A stretch of 13,242 nt of DNA, from assembly GCA_021777685.1 (NCBI GenBank), contig JAJYDH010000127.1:1-13242 (forward strand), given 5' to 3'. Origin of the DNA: Planctomycetota bacterium. Its GTDB lineage: Bacteria > Planctomycetota > Planctomycetia > Isosphaerales > Isosphaeraceae. The first letter of the stretch is position 1. Each line of letters begins with the position of its first letter. The notes beneath the pieces were generated by a model. The model saw nothing but the letters and a program-made list of their open reading frames with translations. It was not told where the DNA came from and ran no database searches. Shown here one piece after another: positions 1 through 7,572 of this stretch. The translations under genes and the position numbers were made by a program.

Positions 1-2109
1 GAGCTGGCTCGAAACCTCTGGTGGACCTGGCAGCCCAACGTCACCGGCCTCTTCCGCGAGATCGACGCGGTCCTCTGGCGGGAGACCGACCACAACCCGA
101 TCGAATTCCTCAAGAAGATCTCCCCTGAGCAGGTCGAACGGCTGACCGGAGAGGCGGCGCTCCATTCCCGGATCGATTACGCGTTCCGGCGGCTCAACGA
201 ATACGTCAAGAACACCGACTCCTGGGGCAACCTCTACGCGTCCTGCCTCCGGGCCCGGCCGGTGGCCTATTTCTCGGCGGAGTTCGGGCTCCACGAGAGC
301 TTGCCGATCTACTCGGGCGGCCTGGGCGTCCTCGCGGGAGACCACCTCAAGAGCGCGAGCGACCTGGGCGTCCCGCTGATCGGGATCGGCCTGCTCTATG
401 CCGAGGGGTACTTCCGCCAGAGTCTCGACTCGAACGGCTGGCAGAAGGAGACCTATCTCGCCAACAATCCCGAGATGCTCCCGATCGAGCCGGCCCTCGA
501 TCCCGACGGCAAGCCGATCCGGATCTCGATCGAGACCAATGCGGGCGTCCTGCACGCCCGGGTCTGGCGAGCCGAGGTCGGCCGGACGACCCTCCTCCTG
601 CTCGACTCGAAGGTTGACGAGAATTCCGAGTCCGACCGGGCCCTGACCTCACGGCTCTACGGGGGCGACGCCCGGGTCCGGATCAGGCAGGAATTGCTGC
701 TCGGTGTCGGCGGGGTCCGGGCGGTCCACGCGCTGGGAATCCATCCCTCGGTGCTCCACCTCAACGAGGGCCATAGCGCGTTCGCCGGGCTCGAGATGAT
801 CCGGATGATGATGGAGTCGGAGGGGCTTCCGTTCGGCGAGGCGGTCCGCCACGTCGCCAGGATGACCGTCTTCACCACCCACACGCCCGTCGCCGCCGGC
901 CACGACCGCTTCCCGGCCCCGCTGGTCGAGGAGCACCTGGGCAAGATCCGCGAGTCGATTCACGTCTCCTACGACGACTTCATGGGGCTGGGCCGGGTCT
1001 ATCCCGGCGACCTCAACGAGCCGTTCTGCATGACCGTGCTTGCCCTGAAGCTCGACCGCCACGCCAACGGCGTGAGCGCCCTCCACGGCCAGGTCTCCCG
1101 GCAGATGTGGCACCCGCTCTACCCGAACCGGCCCGAGGAAGAGGTGCCGATCGGCCACATCACCAACGGCGTCCACGTCCGGAGCTGGCTCGCCCCGCAG
1201 ATGCACCTCCTCTTCAACCGCCACCTCGGCCCCGACTGGGACCGCAGGATGAGCGACCCGGACACCTGGGCGGGCATCGAGCATATCGCCGACGCCGAGC
1301 TCTGGGAGACGCAGCAGGTCCTCAAGGCCGAGCTGATCAACTTCGTCCGGAGGCGGCTCGTGGTGCAGGCCGAGCGGCGGGGCGACGGCGACGAGTTCAT
1401 GAGGCGCTGCCAGACGGCCCTCGACCTCGACAGCCTGACCATCGGCTTCGCCCGCCGGTTCGCCACCTACAAGCGGGCCGGCCTGGTCCTCCGGGACGTC
1501 GAGAACCTCGTCGAGATGGTGAACGCCTCCGACCGGCCGGTCCAGTTCATCTACGCCGGCAAGGCCCATCCGGAAGACCAGTTCGGCAAGGAGCTGATCC
1601 AGGGGATCATCAAGCTCACCCGCGACTCCCGGCTCGAGCATCGCCTCGTGTTCGTCGAGGATTACGACATGAACGTCGCCCGCCACCTGGTTCAGGGGGT
1701 CGACGTCTGGCTCAACAATCCCCGACGCCCCCAGGAGGCCAGCGGGACCTCGGGCGAGAAGGCGCTGTTGAACGGCGGGCTGAACTTCTCGATCCTCGAC
1801 GGCTGGTGGGCCGAGGCTTATGATGGGACCAACGGCTTCGCCATCGGCCACGGAGAGGGGCACTCCGTCCCCTCGATCCAGGACGAGCGCGATCACGCGG
1901 CGCTCATCAAGACGCTCACATCCGAGGTCGTCCCGCTGTTCTACGATCGCGACGCGACCGGCCTGCCGCTGGGCTGGATCGCCCGGCAAAAGTCGGCCCT
2001 CCGCTCGCTGGCCTGGCGGTTCAACTCCGATCGGATGGTCAGGGACTACGTCCTGAACAGCTATCTGCCCGCGGCCGGCGGCCATTCTTGCGCGATGCCC
2101 CGGAGCTAG
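1..2109 (+). CDS. glgP: Alpha-glucan (glycogen) phosphorylase, 5' partial
   Basis: This enzyme releases glucose-1-phosphate from alpha-1,4-glucans in the cytoplasm, using pyridoxal phosphate. The reading frame is open from base 1, so the true start lies upstream; an internal GTG at 262 should not be taken as the start because the frame before it encodes the conserved N-terminal DUF3417-like part (ELARNLWWTWQP at residues 1-12). Family motifs in order (visible numbering): YFSAEFGL (about 90-97), IYSGGLGVLAGDHLKSASDLG, HLNEGHSAF (253-261), FTTHTPVAAGHDRF, FATYKRAGL (from 487), FIYAGKAHPEDQFGK, and EASGTSGEKALLNGGLNFS, where Lys587 is the expected PLP-binding lysine. The 702 visible residues and these motifs fit the shorter bacterial/archaeal alpha-glucan phosphorylase branch rather than the roughly 800-residue classical form. 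A kinase gene follows about 100 bp downstream on the same strand. Identification is firm; preference for glycogen over maltodextrin cannot be read from sequence. Confidence 0.95.
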   Translation, partial: ELARNLWWTWQPNVTGLFREIDAVLWRETDHNPIEFLKKISPEQVERLTGEAALHSRIDYAFRRLNEYVKNTDSWGNLYASCLRARPVAYFSAEFGLHESLPIYSGGLGVLAGDHLKSASDLGVPLIGIGLLYAEGYFRQSLDSNGWQKETYLANNPEMLPIEPALDPDGKPIRISIETNAGVLHARVWRAEVGRTTLLLLDSKVDENSESDRALTSRLYGGDARVRIRQELLLGVGGVRAVHALGIHPSVLHLNEGHSAFAGLEMIRMMMESEGLPFGEAVRHVARMTVFTTHTPVAAGHDRFPAPLVEEHLGKIRESIHVSYDDFMGLGRVYPGDLNEPFCMTVLALKLDRHANGVSALHGQVSRQMWHPLYPNRPEEEVPIGHITNGVHVRSWLAPQMHLLFNRHLGPDWDRRMSDPDTWAGIEHIADAELWETQQVLKAELINFVRRRLVVQAERRGDGDEFMRRCQTALDLDSLTIGFARRFATYKRAGLVLRDVENLVEMVNASDRPVQFIYAGKAHPEDQFGKELIQGIIKLTRDSRLEHRLVFVEDYDMNVARHLVQGVDVWLNNPRRPQEASGTSGEKALLNGGLNFSILDGWWAEAYDGTNGFAIGHGEGHSVPSIQDERDHAALIKTLTSEVVPLFYDRDATGLPLGWIARQKSALRSLAWRFNSDRMVRDYVLNSYLPAAGGHSCAMPRS

Positions 2110-2207
2110 GCCGGCCCGTCGACGCCCCTCGCGAATCCCGACGATGATCGAGCGTCGTCGGTCGAGTCCGGCCAGGCGGGCCTCCGGAGATGATCCAGGG
2201 TGCTTCC

Positions 2208-3947
2208 ATGATCGGCCAGTCGCTGGGTTCCTATCTGATCGAGGCCGAGCTGGGCTCGGGCGCGATGGGCGTGGTCTATCGCGGGTTCAACAAGGCGAGA
2301 AACCGCACCGCGGCCGTGAAGGTGATCTCGGCCGACCAGGTCGGTAAGGGGAAGTCGCTCGATCGTTTCAAGCGAGAGATCGAGATCCTCAAGCAGTTCA
2401 ACCACCCGAACATCGTCCGGATCGTCGGGGGGGGTGTCTCTGGCGGCAAGTACTACTACGCGATGGAGTACATCACCGGGCCGACCCTGGACAGGGTGCT
2501 CGGCGAGCGCGGCCAGCTCCCCTGGCGAGAGGTGGTCGACCTCGGAATCCAGCTCTGCGACGCCCTCCAGTTCGCCCACGACCATCAGGTCGTCCACCGC
2601 GACCTGAAGCCCTCCAACCTGATGGTCACGGAGACCGGCCAGCTCAAGCTGACCGACTTCGGGATCGCCAAGCGACTCGACGCCACCCAGGCCCTCACCG
2701 CGACCGGCCGGACCCTGGGCACGGCCGCGTACATGGCCCCCGAGCAGATCCGGGGCACGCCCGAGATCAGCCACAAGACCGACCTCTATGCCCTCGGCGC
2801 CGTCTTTTATCAGATGCTGACCGGCGACCCGCCGTTTAAAGGGGCCACGGCCCTCGTGCTGATGCACGCCCACATGAACGAACCGGCCCCACGTCCCAGC
2901 GACAAGGTCGAGGACATCCCGAAGGCCCTCGACGACCTCGTCGTGACCCTGATGGCCAAGGCTCCCCAGGATCGGCCCTGGGACGCGACGGCCGTCGGCG
3001 AGATCCTCAAAGGGCTGAAGGAGAAGGCCTCTCGGCGGGAGGCGATCCCGATGGTCTGGCCCGAGGCCGGAAGCCCCGCCTCGATGCCCACCCGCGACGA
3101 ATACTTCGACCCGGCCCAGACCAGGCCGGTCAAGACGACCAGGAAGAGCAAGCGGAAGAAGGCACAGAAGGCACGTCTCGAAGTCGCCGGGCTGGTCGGT
3201 GCCCTGGTCGTGGTCGCCGGGCTGATCGGCTATCTCCTCTGGCCCCGGAGCGCGAGCAGCCTGTACAGCCACGCCGAGACCTTGATGGCCTCCGCCGACC
3301 CGCTCGACTGGATCAGGGCCCGCGACGAATTCCTCGACCCTCTCGACCGCAATTACCCCAGGCATCCCTACCGCGAGCGGACCGAAGCCTGGCGAGATCG
3401 GATCGACCTCCGCGACGTCGAGCGGCGGGCCGAGATCCTGGAGAAGCCCAGCCTCGTCGCCTTCGCGAAGCCCAAGAACGAGGCCGAGGCGACCTACCAG
3501 CATACCTTCGAGGAGGCCGAGGCGGCCCACAAGATTCACCACGATCGGGACGTCGAGGCGTACTGGCGGGCGATGGAAAAACAGCTCACCCGCGAGGACC
3601 GCGAGAATCGGGGATGGGTCCTCCTGGCCAGGTCGAAGGCCGAGGCCATCGCGAAGGAGATCGACCTCCGACGCAAGACGGTCGCCCAGCTCCTCGCCAA
3701 GGCCGCCATCCCCGATCAGCTCTCCGGAAACGAAACGGCAAGGCGGTACACCCGGGAGACCCTCACCGACCTCGTCAAGCGGTTCGATCCCTATCCCGAC
3801 GTGTCCGACCTGGTCGACCAGGCCAGGGCCTGGCTGGTCGCCGACCGGAAGGAGATGGAGGGGTCCGGCACGGCCTCCCCCGCCGAGGCCGAGAAGCCCG
3901 CGCCCTCGACGAAGGGCCCGGTCCCGGCCTCGCCGACGAGCCCTTGA
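2208..3947 (+). CDS. Membrane-anchored Hanks-type serine/threonine protein kinase
   Basis: Predicted to phosphorylate Ser/Thr on unknown targets, with a cytoplasmic catalytic domain. Visible kinase elements: glycine loop GSGAMG (16-21), ATP-binding Lys38 in AAVKV, catalytic HRDLKPSN (130-137, Asp132), DFG (150-152) and APE (177-179), so all key catalytic residues are present. A Lys/Arg-rich stretch leads into one transmembrane helix (about 324-346). The remaining 230 residues lie outside the membrane, are rich in charged helices, match no domain I recognise, and end in a Pro/Ala/Ser-rich tail. An in-frame ATG at 2190 would add six residues, but its GGAG abuts the start codon. The 2208 start gives MIGQSLGSYLIEAELGSG, the usual beginning for such kinases, so I prefer it. 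It lies 98 bp after the phosphorylase gene and may share its transcript. Confidence 0.93.
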   Translation: MIGQSLGSYLIEAELGSGAMGVVYRGFNKARNRTAAVKVISADQVGKGKSLDRFKREIEILKQFNHPNIVRIVGGGVSGGKYYYAMEYITGPTLDRVLGERGQLPWREVVDLGIQLCDALQFAHDHQVVHRDLKPSNLMVTETGQLKLTDFGIAKRLDATQALTATGRTLGTAAYMAPEQIRGTPEISHKTDLYALGAVFYQMLTGDPPFKGATALVLMHAHMNEPAPRPSDKVEDIPKALDDLVVTLMAKAPQDRPWDATAVGEILKGLKEKASRREAIPMVWPEAGSPASMPTRDEYFDPAQTRPVKTTRKSKRKKAQKARLEVAGLVGALVVVAGLIGYLLWPRSASSLYSHAETLMASADPLDWIRARDEFLDPLDRNYPRHPYRERTEAWRDRIDLRDVERRAEILEKPSLVAFAKPKNEAEATYQHTFEEAEAAHKIHHDRDVEAYWRAMEKQLTREDRENRGWVLLARSKAEAIAKEIDLRRKTVAQLLAKAAIPDQLSGNETARRYTRETLTDLVKRFDPYPDVSDLVDQARAWLVADRKEMEGSGTASPAEAEKPAPSTKGPVPASPTSP

Positions 3948-3968
3948 ACCGAGGGCGATCTTTCGAGA

Positions 3969-4835
3969 TCAGGGCACGGGCAGCCACGTCAAGGTTCCGG
4001 CCTTCATGTCCGGGACCAGGAGCGTCCGACCGTCCGGGGTGAGCGACAGGTCGGCCGCCGACTGGAACCTGTCGGAGATCATCGTGGGCGGCTCGAAGTC
4101 CGAGTTGATCCGGAAGACCCGGCCGTTCTTCCAGTCTCCGACGAAGAGCCGTCCTCTCGCATCCCTGGCCAGGCCATCGGTCCCGCCGAATCCTCCGCCA
4201 ACCCTCTGGGCGGTGCTGGTCGTCATGTCGTAGCGGTAGAGGTCTCCCAGGCCGAAATCGGCCACGAAGATATGGTCGGCGTCGTCCACGAGCACGCCGT
4301 TGGGAACCTCGATCCGGGGCGACGTCAACTCGCCGTCCAGCACCATAGCGACGCCCCGCTTCGCGTCGACCCGGAAGACCGCCCCCTTCTTGCCCGCACG
4401 GTCGCCCGAGTCGGTCACGTAAAGGTTGCCTCGCCCGTCCGACGCGATGTCGTTGAGGAACAGCGGGGGCCTGGGGAATGCCTCGGGACCGACGTAGACC
4501 TCCGTCTTCCCCCTGGAATCGACCCGCCAGACCTTCGTCACGTCGGCGACGAAGAATTGCTCGCCCACGACGACGAGGCCCTTGGGGTCGTCCAGGCCGG
4601 CGGCGAACGTGATGATCTTCCCCGAAGGCTCGACGATCACGATCGAGCCGTCCCCCTTCTTGTCACGCTCCCCGATCATGGTGACGTAGACCTTGCCCCC
4701 CGGCCCGACGGCCGCCGACTCCGGGTTCTTCAAGCCCGAGACCGTCGTCGGAGGATCGGCGGCGCGAGCCGCCGACATGATCACGGCCAGGGCGATCACG
4801 GTTGAGGTCCGGGCAACAACGGTTTTCCCATTCAT
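3969..4835 (-). CDS. Exported SMP-30/gluconolactonase-like beta-propeller protein
   Basis: A 288-residue protein with a signal peptide (Lys/Arg at 4-9, hydrophobic core 12-22, likely cleavage after ARA at 23-25), so it acts outside the cytoplasm. The mature part is a run of propeller blades with the SMP-30/gluconolactonase/LRE signature: LNDIASDGRGNLYVTDSG (127-144), PNGVLVD (178-184) and GGTDGLARDARGRLFVGDW (217-235). Glu39, Asn179 and Asp220 align by eye with the metal ligands of SMP-30 lactonases, with Asn128 as a possible substrate contact; this is inference. Sugar-lactone hydrolysis is possible, but many exported planctomycete members have no known substrate. The frame stays open upstream to 5087, but the ATG at 4835 has GGAG eight bases before it and starts the signal peptide, which fixes the start. 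Transcribed toward the kinase gene, with 21 bp between stop codons. Confidence 0.85.
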   Translation of the reverse strand: MNGKTVVARTSTVIALAVIMSAARAADPPTTVSGLKNPESAAVGPGGKVYVTMIGERDKKGDGSIVIVEPSGKIITFAAGLDDPKGLVVVGEQFFVADVTKVWRVDSRGKTEVYVGPEAFPRPPLFLNDIASDGRGNLYVTDSGDRAGKKGAVFRVDAKRGVAMVLDGELTSPRIEVPNGVLVDDADHIFVADFGLGDLYRYDMTTSTAQRVGGGFGGTDGLARDARGRLFVGDWKNGRVFRINSDFEPPTMISDRFQSAADLSLTPDGRTLLVPDMKAGTLTWLPVP

Positions 4836-4840
4836 GCGAG

Positions 4841-4847
4841 CTTCTCC
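4841..4847 (-). promoter_or_regulatory. Ribosome binding site of the SMP-30-like gene
   Basis: On the minus strand this reads GGAGAAG, with eight bases between GGAG and the ATG at 4835. It supports the signal-peptide start over any upstream extension of the frame. Confidence 0.7.
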
Positions 4848-4901
4848 AAGATTGAATTTGGGTCGGGTTCTCGGATGGTGCGATCCCAAGCCTCGGAATC
4901 G

Positions 4902-4930
4902 ATAAGATCCATCGATCGAGCGCATGTCAA
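4902..4930 (-). promoter_or_regulatory. Sigma-70-type promoter of the SMP-30-like gene
   Basis: On the minus strand a perfect -35 hexamer TTGACA (4930-4925) is followed by a 17-bp spacer and TCTTAT (4907-4902), a 4/6 match to the -10 consensus. Transcription would begin near 4895, giving a leader of about 60 bases before the ATG at 4835. The spacer contains the palindrome TCGATCGA (4912-4919), and ATCGAT occurs at 4898-4903 and 4911-4916; either could be a regulator site, though such short palindromes are common by chance. Confidence 0.55.
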
Positions 4931-5379
4931 CCGTTCCCTCTCCTCGGAGGATTTCCCATCCCGCTTGATCGGACGATCCGGCACACTCCTCAATTTCCGC
5001 AAATTTCCAATAACTCCCATACCTCCAAACCTTCTTAAGTTCCCAAGATTTACTTCCGATACCAAAGCCTAGGTTGAGGTCGGTCAACGGTTTCCCTTCG
5101 GCGAAGCCCGGACGATTCGGGGCCGGTGTGCCCTTGATTCGGACGGCGAAGGCCGGGGAGTCGCGGTTCGATCGGCCATCGACGGGCGGTATTCGGCAGC
5201 TCCCGACCGGCGGTGGAGGCCGCGGCGGTCGGCGGGATGTCGGCAGAGACTGGATGTTTTCGCGGCCCGACGTGGAGCGGACGGCTCGCCTTCGAGCCTC
5301 GGGGCGGACACCCCGCGGAGCCCCGTCGGGACGGCTCGGCCCGGACCCGGGGCGGACCCACTCACGAACGACCGACGAC

Positions 5380-5383
5380 GAGG
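5380..5383 (+). promoter_or_regulatory. Ribosome binding site of the sigma factor gene
   Basis: GAGG lies six bases before the ATG at 5390. It favours this start over an open upstream extension from a GTG or similar codon near 5213, whose extra 59 residues are Gly/Arg/Pro-rich and do not resemble sigma region 1.1. Confidence 0.6.
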
Positions 5384-5389
5384 ATCTTC

Positions 5390-6226
5390 ATGGCCCGTAT
5401 TCGCCGACACCGCCGAGACACGGTGCAGAGCCCCCTGGAGACCTATCTCCGGGAGATCAATGAGACGGCGCTCTTGACCGCTGACGAGGAGAAGATGCTC
5501 GCCCGGAGGATCTCCGATGGCGACGGCGGCGCCCGCGACCGGATGGTCCGCGCCAACCTCCGGCTGGTGGTCAACATCGCCCGAGGGTACGTCGGCAAGG
5601 GTCTGGCCCTGCAGGACCTGATCGAGGAGGGGAACCTCGGGCTGCTCAGGGCCGTCGAGGGGTTCGACCCCGAGGTCGGCACGCGGTTCAGCACCTACGC
5701 CAGCTACTGGATCAAGCAGTCGATCAAGCGGGCGCTGGTCAACACGGCCAAGCCGATCCGGATACCGGCCTACATGGTCGAATTACTCTGCAAGTGGCGC
5801 CGGATGGCCGCCGACCTGCAGGACTCGCTCGGCCGGCCCGCGACGGTCGAGGAGATCGCCCGGGCGCTCGAACTGCCCAAGAAGAAGCTGGCCATCGTCA
5901 AGAAGGCGATCAAGGTCTACAACCTGGTGCCCCAGACCGACCAGCCCGAGAACGGCTGGAGCCTGGGCGAGATGCTCATGGACGAGCGGATTCGCGCCCC
6001 GGACGTCGAGATGGTCGAGGCCGACAACCTGAAGCTGGTCATGCACCGGCTCGACGAGATGGACAAGCGCGAGGCGATCGTCCTCCGGATGCGGTTCGGG
6101 CTCAACGACGCCCCGCCCAAGACGCTCAAGGAGATCGGCGAGTCGCTCGGCCTGACCCGGGAACGAGTCCGCCAGATCGAGAACGAGGCGCTGGGCAAGC
6201 TCTCGGCCGCGTTCCTGGCCGACTGA
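5390..6226 (+). CDS. RNA polymerase sigma factor, RpoD/SigA (sigma-70) family
   Basis: Directs RNA polymerase to promoters. The 278 residues cover the sigma-70 core in order: region 1.2 (about 14-47, SPLETYLREINETALLT), region 2 (50-120, with RLVVNIARGYVGKGL, DLIEEGNLGLLRAVEGFDP and the -10 recognition helix YASYWIKQSIKRAL), region 3 (about 128-200) and region 4 (213-275, with the -35 binding helix-turn-helix LKEIGESLGLTRERVRQIEN). Region 1.1 and the long insert typical of RpoD are absent, so this is a short, group-2-like factor or a compact SigA. Planctomycetes commonly carry several such paralogues, and which one is primary cannot be told from this window. A GAGG site sets the start at 5390. 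No anti-sigma factor gene is adjacent. Confidence 0.92.
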   Translation: MARIRRHRRDTVQSPLETYLREINETALLTADEEKMLARRISDGDGGARDRMVRANLRLVVNIARGYVGKGLALQDLIEEGNLGLLRAVEGFDPEVGTRFSTYASYWIKQSIKRALVNTAKPIRIPAYMVELLCKWRRMAADLQDSLGRPATVEEIARALELPKKKLAIVKKAIKVYNLVPQTDQPENGWSLGEMLMDERIRAPDVEMVEADNLKLVMHRLDEMDKREAIVLRMRFGLNDAPPKTLKEIGESLGLTRERVRQIENEALGKLSAAFLAD

Positions 6227-6244
6227 CGACGCTTCGAAGGTGAA

Positions 6245-6274
6245 CTCGCCCGGTGCCGTCGAGCACCGGGCGAG
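6245..6274. terminator. Perfect 12-bp inverted repeat between convergent genes
   Basis: CTCGCCCGGTGC (6245-6256) and its exact complement (6263-6274) flank a six-base loop. The hairpin lies 19 bp after the sigma factor stop codon and 18 bp before the last base of the convergent PEP-CTERM gene, the usual place for a shared terminator. Neither side has a T tract, so it would be a GC-rich hairpin terminator of the non-canonical type. Confidence 0.6.
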
Positions 6275-6291
6275 GGCGACCTCGTTCGACC

Positions 6292-7032
6292 TCAGACCCC
6301 AAGTTCGGTCGAGCTGATCCGGCGACGTCCCCGGTAAAGCAGGCCGGCGCCGCAGGCGAGCAGGACGACCAGCGCGGTCGGCTCGGGCGCGGGGCTCGGG
6401 ACCGTCGAGATGATCGGGTGGGTGTTGGTCAGCACCTTCTCGCTCGAGAAGTCGGCGGTGAAGACGCCGTTGAAGGTGCTGTTCGCCTCGGCGGTCACGC
6501 GGACGTAAGCCTCCGGCCCGTAGAGCGACGCCAGCGACCCGCCCGTGATCTGCAAGGTCATGTCGAAGAGATCCTCGTTCCCGACCATCGGCTTCAGGGT
6601 CTGCGAGCCGAACGCCGTCGGCGTCCCCGACAGCAGGACCCCCGAATAGCTCTGGCCGTCGATGACGACCGTGCCGACGATCTGGAACGAGTTCCGCGAG
6701 CTGTTGACCAGGTTGCCGTTCGAGTCGAGGACCGCCGTGACCTTCTCGGAGAGCGAGTTGTCGGCGTTGGCCGTCACGGGCGACTCGACGAATCCGCCGC
6801 CGGGGGTCGTCCCGCTGGTCAGGAGGAAGGGGACGTTCGAGAGGGTGAAGACGCCGGTCTGGGACGACTGGTTATAGACGTAGCTCTGCGAGCCGTTGGC
6901 GAACGCGGTGACGTCCGGATATTCGCGGGTGTCGTTGGGCCGGAGCAGGGCCGCCGGGGCCGAGGGGGCGACGGCGGCGATGATGAGCGCGGTCAGGCCG
7001 AACTTGAGGGCAAAGCTGTGCATCCGTTGCAT
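6292..7032 (-). CDS. PEP-CTERM domain exported protein
   Basis: A 246-residue surface or exported protein of unknown specific role. It has a signal peptide (hydrophobic 8-22, likely cleavage near APSAPA at 22-27). The middle is Ser/Thr/Asn/Gly-rich and strand-forming, with no domain I recognise. The C-terminus is a PEP-CTERM tail: PEP at 216-218, a hydrophobic segment about 219-233 and the basic cluster RGRRR at 234-238, followed by eight more residues. In this family the tail is recognised and cleaved by an exosortase; no exosortase gene lies in this window, as is usual for scattered PEP-CTERM genes. The start at 7032 is supported by AAGGAAG seven bases upstream (7046-7040 on the minus strand); a second ATG three codons later is less well placed. 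The frame runs open to 7284, but that extension is Arg/Pro-rich and would bury the signal peptide. Confidence 0.88.
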   Translation of the reverse strand: MQRMHSFALKFGLTALIIAAVAPSAPAALLRPNDTREYPDVTAFANGSQSYVYNQSSQTGVFTLSNVPFLLTSGTTPGGGFVESPVTANADNSLSEKVTAVLDSNGNLVNSSRNSFQIVGTVVIDGQSYSGVLLSGTPTAFGSQTLKPMVGNEDLFDMTLQITGGSLASLYGPEAYVRVTAEANSTFNGVFTADFSSEKVLTNTHPIISTVPSPAPEPTALVVLLACGAGLLYRGRRRISSTELGV

Positions 7033-7060
7033 GTGGGTTCTTCCTTGTAGCGGGCCGTCG

Positions 7061-7105
7061 ACGGATCTTTCCCGGGTGCGATCGAGTTGCGACGGAAAGA
7101 TGCGT
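7061..7105. repeat. Imperfect 12-bp inverted repeat upstream of the PEP-CTERM gene
   Basis: ACGGATCTTTCC (7061-7072) and GGAAAGATGCGT (7094-7105) are complementary at 11 of 12 positions, with a 21-bp spacer. It sits 29 to 73 bp upstream of the PEP-CTERM start, so it is either a dimeric regulator's operator or a stem in the mRNA leader. Confidence 0.5.
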
Positions 7106-7152
7106 AACACGGCGCGGCGGCAGATGGTCCGACTCATCCGAACCTGACCGGA

Positions 7153-7187
7153 CCTGGCCGGCGCGCGATGTCTCGCGCGGTACCAGG
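7153..7187. other. GC-rich hairpin in the divergent region
   Basis: A 7-bp stem CGCGCGA/TCGCGCG around a TGTC loop is enclosed by CCTGG/CCAGG arms with an internal loop. There is no T tract. It could be a structured leader element or chance folding of GC-rich DNA. Confidence 0.3.
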
Positions 7188-7407
7188 CGGACGCCCTCCG
7201 GGCGCCGGCGGTTCGAGGCCAATCAAGGGCGAAGGTGACGACGAGGCGACTCGGGAACGTCGGCCCTCGGGGGCCGGGCGGCATTCAGGCGAGTCAATCG
7301 TGGGGGTCGGCCGAGATGGGGTGGAGGACCATCCGGAATCCGTTCCGAGGTTTTGCCTGCTCCAGGGGCCACGCGCCCTCAGTCGTTGAGGGGCGTCGTG
7401 CGGGCGA

Positions 7408-7433
7408 CCCGATCCGGCCCGAGGCCGGACGGG
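7408..7433. other. Hairpin CCCG-A-TCCGGCC / GGCCGGA-CGGG
   Basis: Eleven base pairs with one bulged A and a three-base CGA loop. A second, 6-bp hairpin GGCGGT/ACCGCC follows at 7442-7460. Both lie upstream of the proposed U32 promoter, with no gene on the plus strand to terminate. They could lie in the early transcript of the divergent minus-strand gene, or insulate the two transcription units. Confidence 0.3.
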
Positions 7434-7543
7434 TGCGGAGCGGCGGTGATTAAAACCGCCCTGGCCCGGAGTGTCAATCGCGATTTTCCGCCCAATCGAG
7501 AAACGTCCGGGTGAGACGACGACGGTCGGGCCGTCGGACCGCC

Positions 7544-7572
7544 TTGTCCCCGGGGCGGTCGGGCGAGATAAT
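7544..7572 (+). promoter_or_regulatory. Sigma-70-type promoter candidate for the U32 gene
   Basis: TTGTCC (7544-7549, 4/6) is separated by exactly 17 bp from GATAAT (7567-7572, 5/6). Transcription would begin near 7579. That would put a possible TTG start at 7578 outside the transcript and so favours the TTG at 7620. Confidence 0.45.

Larger units (their letters stand above)
4836..5389. other. 554-bp intergenic region before the sigma factor gene
   Basis: It carries the start signals of the minus-strand SMP-30-like gene at its left end and the leader of the sigma factor gene at its right end. The left half, especially about 4985-5070, is clearly richer in A/T than the rest of the window and reads like promoter DNA. 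The right half is very GC-rich and contains a degenerate duplication (ACGGCTCG at 5281 and 5331; CGGGGCGGAC at 5300 and 5348). No convincing small gene was found. No strong promoter could be placed for the sigma factor gene. Confidence 0.5.

Noticed and set aside
649..2085. Long minus-strand open frame (478 codons) opposite the phosphorylase gene
   Set aside because: It mirrors a strongly conserved plus-strand gene, and its protein is a Gly/Asp/Val/Arg-rich composition typical of the antisense frame in GC-rich DNA.
2106..3542. Long minus-strand open frame opposite the kinase gene
   Set aside because: The kinase motifs are all on the plus strand; the antisense product shows no domain and no start signal.
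3957..3970. GATCT-TTCG-AGATC hairpin between the convergent kinase and SMP-30-like genes
   Set aside because: Only five pairs, A/T-heavy, and without a T tract; too weak to call a terminator although a TTCG loop and the position are suggestive.
4836..5087. N-terminal extension of the SMP-30-like protein to 5087
   Set aside because: It would bury a clear signal peptide and ribosome binding site and runs through the A/T-rich promoter region.
5213..5389. N-terminal extension of the sigma factor to a start near 5213
   Set aside because: The added residues are low-complexity Gly/Arg/Pro, unlike sigma region 1.1, and a GAGG site supports the start at 5390.
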